A DNA stretch of 64,000 nt, taken from contig VZRZ01004301.1 in the NCBI GenBank assembly GCA_013398175.1, positions 1,458,998 through 1,522,997 on the forward strand, written 5' to 3'. The notes beneath the pieces were generated by a model. It was not told the DNA's origin. It worked only from the letters and a program-made list of their open reading frames with translations, and did not search any database. This DNA is from Climacteris rufus (Eukaryota > Chordata > Aves > Passeriformes > Climacteridae). The position numbers were made by a program, and so were the translations under genes. Below, piece after piece: positions 60,701 through 64,000 of this stretch; positions within the stretch are counted from its first letter, which is position 1, and the number at the start of each line of letters is the position of its first letter.

Positions 60701-61289
60701 ACACTTACTACTTATTAAAGAGGCAAGATTGACAAAGAGTTGTAGTTGTTTATAGTATTGATACACAAATACTTTTGCCCTTGACAATGAGCTGTAACAT
60801 TTTCAATGGTTTATCTCGTGTGAAAGTTAATTGCTTCTTTTGTCTAGGGAAACTAAAAAAAACCAAAAAAAAAAACCCCAAAAAAACCAACACGAATGAT
60901 AATCTGAGAATGAATAAAAATAAAACTTGAGCATTACCAAGCTTCTCAAAAGGTCACACTAAGCATGGGAAATAATTCAGGATAGTGGAAGAAAATATGT
61001 TTTACCCTGTTAATTTGATATCTCCCTAGATGTAAGCCTTGTCAGCAACCAGTGTGCTGCCTTGCTCACTCCTAATTTATTTGGTACAGAAATTTGTATG
61101 AAACAACATGCCTGGAGCAGGATGGAGAGGTACACGTGTGATTCTGTTCTGTGACACAGGTGAAGACACGGAAACCTGTGAGGCTGTTCTCAGAGGTATA
61201 GTTGGTTCATTTGCCTGTGAAGCTGCACAGTAGCATGTTTTCAGTTGGAGGCTTTTTCCATGGAGGCACGTGCGTGGATTCGTAGCCTG

Positions 61290-61480
61290 TGTCATTCAGC
61301 CTTCGGTGCTGGGAAGGCGCCAGGGGCCCGGGCAGCACAGCCGGGTTCCCGGTGCCAGGGGCTGCGGCGTGCCCAGGGGCTGCTCTGCCTCGCCCGGCCA
61401 AGGAGCCCCGGGGCAAGCAGGGCACAGGAGCACCTTGGGCTGCCGCACTGAACTCCAGAGTGACGCCTCTTCCGGGTAAT
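61290..61480. other. Isolated GC-rich patch
   Basis: About 190 bp rich in G and C (for example GGCGCCAGGGGCCCGGGCAG), in AT-rich surroundings. Open frames exist on both strands, which is expected from composition. It may be a small CpG island or a fragment of a GC-rich repeat. Confidence 0.4.
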
Positions 61481-62031
61481 TCCGTCACAAGCAGCTCAGA
61501 GCAGAGCATCCTACCCACCAGAGAGGGCAGGATTTTCACGGAAGGAAAGCTGCACAGCAGTGTAATTAAACACGTATCACAAGGCAGTGGTGTCCAGAGG
61601 AAGAAGAGCAGGAAGAAAGCAGCAAGTTCTCACTGCCTAAGCTATGTGCAACCTGGCATTATCAGATGTTTGAATTCTTCCTTTAGAGCCTGAATGACAT
61701 CCAAAGAAGGCTTGTTACCAGCCGAGTGCATCCCCTAGTTTCCTGGTACACATTTTGGTACCATCCAACTTCCCATGGATACTGTAGACAATGCTAGCAG
61801 ATCTACACGTCAAGCTGCAAAGTTTGAGTTGGAAAGTCCTGTAGACCTTAGGCTACCTTTGAACACATGGACTCGAAATACTGAAAACAGAGGCAGATGA
61901 CTGAACTATTACCTAATTTCTACTATTTAGACTATAGCAGCTCAGGTGACTAGGGTTTAAAGAACTCCAAAAAATCAAGTCAAGGAGCTAGAGGAATGCT
62001 TTTCTTTGGTTTTTTTTTTGGTTTTTTTTGG

Positions 62032-62050
62032 TTGTTGTTGTTGTTGTTGT
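62032..62050. repeat. (GTT)n microsatellite
   Basis: Six uninterrupted GTT units following T/G-rich runs from about 62003. Confidence 0.9.
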
Positions 62051-63861
62051 TTTCTTTTTTTCTTTTTAATCCCAAATGGGTACTTACTTAGATGACAGTC
62101 ATATTTCCAAGAATAAGTCAGCACGTTGGGATGCTTAATAACAATAATTCTCGGTTATACATGCAGGCTGGAGCGGTCAGACTGAGTTGTGACATGCAGT
62201 TCCCTGCAGGTCTCTGGGAGTGGACTTGAGGCTTAAAGGTCTTCTTCAGAGGCACAGAAGTGTAGTTCAGTGGAGAAGGAGATCCCAACATGGACGATTT
62301 GCTGTAATTGCAGCAGGATGGCCCAGGCATTGGTGGAACTCAGTGCTGCCTAGTTGGCAGCTTTAACAATATATACAGTCTTGTCTGTCTTTTCTCAGAC
62401 AAGAAAAATAGTAAAGAAATCTGGTTGCCACTGCCAGTTCCTGCAATAGGACTCCAAAAGAAAGCCTACAGCTCTGTACTTGTTGAAAACTGGGCATGTG
62501 ATAGCAAAATCATGTGCTGAAGATACAACCTGACTGGTAATGTTTACAAACTACTTTTGATCTGTCAAGGTCGGCCTCACAGTACCTGATCAAGAAGGAG
62601 CTGAGGGCACAAAATGCCTTGGGCCTTAGAAATCCTCACAAAAATAAAACACTATTAAGTACTGATTTGAGCTTGAGAGTTATTTTGAAGCTGACTGAAC
62701 ACTGAAAGCTCCATCCAGTTTATACTAAAAAAAGCATCTTGCAGGTTAGTTACCACATTTTCCTGTAGAAGAGCAGTTTGCCATAGCATTACTGCATTTC
62801 TTGCATGATGTAGACAGCTGGCATGACACAACCAGCTGCCTTGTAGCAGGTCTTCCCTTACATGGTAACATCAGATATCACTCATATTTAGAGTTTATTT
62901 CTGCAGGAAATAATAGTGTTCGAAAACATAATTTTGCCCCAGATGAGTAGCTGATTAATTCCTTATTATAGCTATTAAAGTAGTAATCATTGAAACCTTT
63001 GAAAAATAAGTCACTTCAGCCTCCATTTAATGTAGTGTTTTGATTATTTCTCATAGACTCCCAAATACATTAATCTGTTTTTGTGGAAGAGCTTGATTTC
63101 CTAGATTCAAATATGAAAAAAAGAACCAGCAGAAATTTTTCCAAATGATGCTAGAAATCCTATTTATTTTAGAAACTCTATTATTGGAGAAGGAGTATGA
63201 CTAGCTTGTGAACTCTCAAGCCATGATATCATCTTTACGCAGTTCTTACAAAAACATCTGCCTTCCATGCAAGTCGTTTCAAGGAGTGGCTTGGTTCTGG
63301 TTAATCGCATGGCGTGGATGCTGGTGACACTCGTGTACTATGCCCGCTTGCGTACAAAGTGCTTAACTTCTGCTATATCTTCTGCAGCCTGGCAATCTGA
63401 CTGACCAACAGCAGAAGGACACGACACACGGGTGATAAACATCAGTTTTATCTCAGTATGGTCAGAAAAATTAATCAGGGAAGACTATTTTCCCTCTTTG
63501 CCGGAGACTTCCAGATGGTGCCCGAGTGGGCTGTCTAGCAGTGGGAAATTAAGTCCTTCCGCCCTGAGAGAGCCCAGTGACACCAGGAGACTTCCCCGTT
63601 GAGCAGCAGCTTTGACAACACGTAGGTTTATCTCCTCAGGTTTAGAGAGCTCTTGAAGGTTCCCAGCACTATCACAGCTCGGTGAGTGCCGCCCCAGTCC
63701 GTCGGCATCCCCAGAGTCCTGGAAAAGGCGACTGGTTCCAGATAACTCGAACTCCCTGGTACTGATGACAATATCCAAACACAGAGCTTAAAAAAACCTC
63801 AACAAAACGAACAAACAAACAAACACACACAAAACCCCACACAACTCATCAAATGCACTTC

Positions 63862-64000
63862 TTTTTTTTTTTTTTGAAAAATTTATTTACAAAATAAGGT
63901 TGTTACGTTTCTCTTCCAGACACCGCCCCCGGCCTACCCCGCTCATTCCCCCGCGCCGGGGGCCGGCCGGCCCAGCGCCCGCCCCGCTGTCCCTCCTCCC
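63862..64000 (-). other. Transcript 3'-end-like signature with GC-rich body at window edge
   Basis: On the minus strand a very GC-rich stretch from the window edge is followed by CCTTATTTTG, then an AATAAA (63882-63887), six bases and a run of 14 A (63862-63875). That is the look of a polyadenylated transcript copied into DNA, or of a real 3' end beside an A tract. The six-base gap is shorter than usual for cleavage. Alternatively the GC-rich part is simply the edge of a CpG island, perhaps of PIP4P2, which flanks OTUD6B in mammals. Confidence 0.35.

Larger units (their letters stand above)
57709..63860. other. Non-genic stretch
   Basis: Contains A-rich runs (60856-60893), a GTT repeat (62032-62050), a GC-rich patch at about 61290-61480, and a CAAA/CA run at 63803-63840. 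Frames at 59245-59498, 61289-61693 and 63485-63778 (97 codons, minus) have no recognisable domains. No exon could be assigned. Confidence 0.4.

Noticed and set aside
63485..63778. 97-codon minus-strand frame near the right edge
   Set aside because: No known domain. It lies beyond the polyA-like signature on the same strand, so it is not part of that transcript.
1..64000. tRNA, rRNA, CRISPR, riboswitch and bacterial-type signals
   Set aside because: None was seen on either strand; gene structure and repeats are those of a bird chromosome.

Overview
The window is vertebrate nuclear DNA from a bird, most likely a songbird or close relative. There is no operon structure and the gene density is low. 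The two recognisable protein-coding genes are split into short exons with GT-AG introns. The repeats are avian: CR1 LINE fragments in both orientations, many ending in the ATTCTATG-like 3' tail, and several kinds of endogenous-retrovirus LTR. The songbird placement is inferred from this LTR mix and not from any diagnostic sequence.

Layout. At 6036-6332 (minus) lies the first coding exon of SLC26A7, an anion transporter, with part of its 5' UTR; the rest of that gene lies off the left edge, so 1-6035 is intron 2. From 6.3 to 35.4 kb I see no intact gene. This stretch holds solo LTRs, CR1 fragments and AT-rich unique sequence. In mammals LRRC69 lies here; I see only a weak leucine-rich-repeat-like relic on the expected strand at about 18.1 kb. 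At 35421-44818 (minus) lies the complete seven-exon coding sequence of the deubiquitinase OTUD6B. It reads as 302 codons with the cysteine and histidine of the OTU protease in place, and starts inside a CpG island at about 44.4-45.05 kb.

At 46.3-50.1 kb, on the plus strand, is a broken gammaretrovirus-like endogenous provirus. It has LTR-like ends, a leader carrying a 65-bp tandem array with five essentially identical copies, and remnants of gag, protease and the start of reverse transcriptase, with no env. From 50.1 to 63.8 kb I found only CR1 pieces, simple repeats and unassigned sequence. The last 140 bp turn very GC-rich and show, on the minus strand, an AATAAA followed by a run of A, as at the end of a retrocopy or transcript. 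By mammalian gene order PIP4P2 should lie to the right.

OTUD6B and SLC26A7 are transcribed in the same direction but are not known to act together; their neighbourhood is conserved synteny and not a pathway. Most of the other open reading frames in the window are chance frames or repeat-derived.
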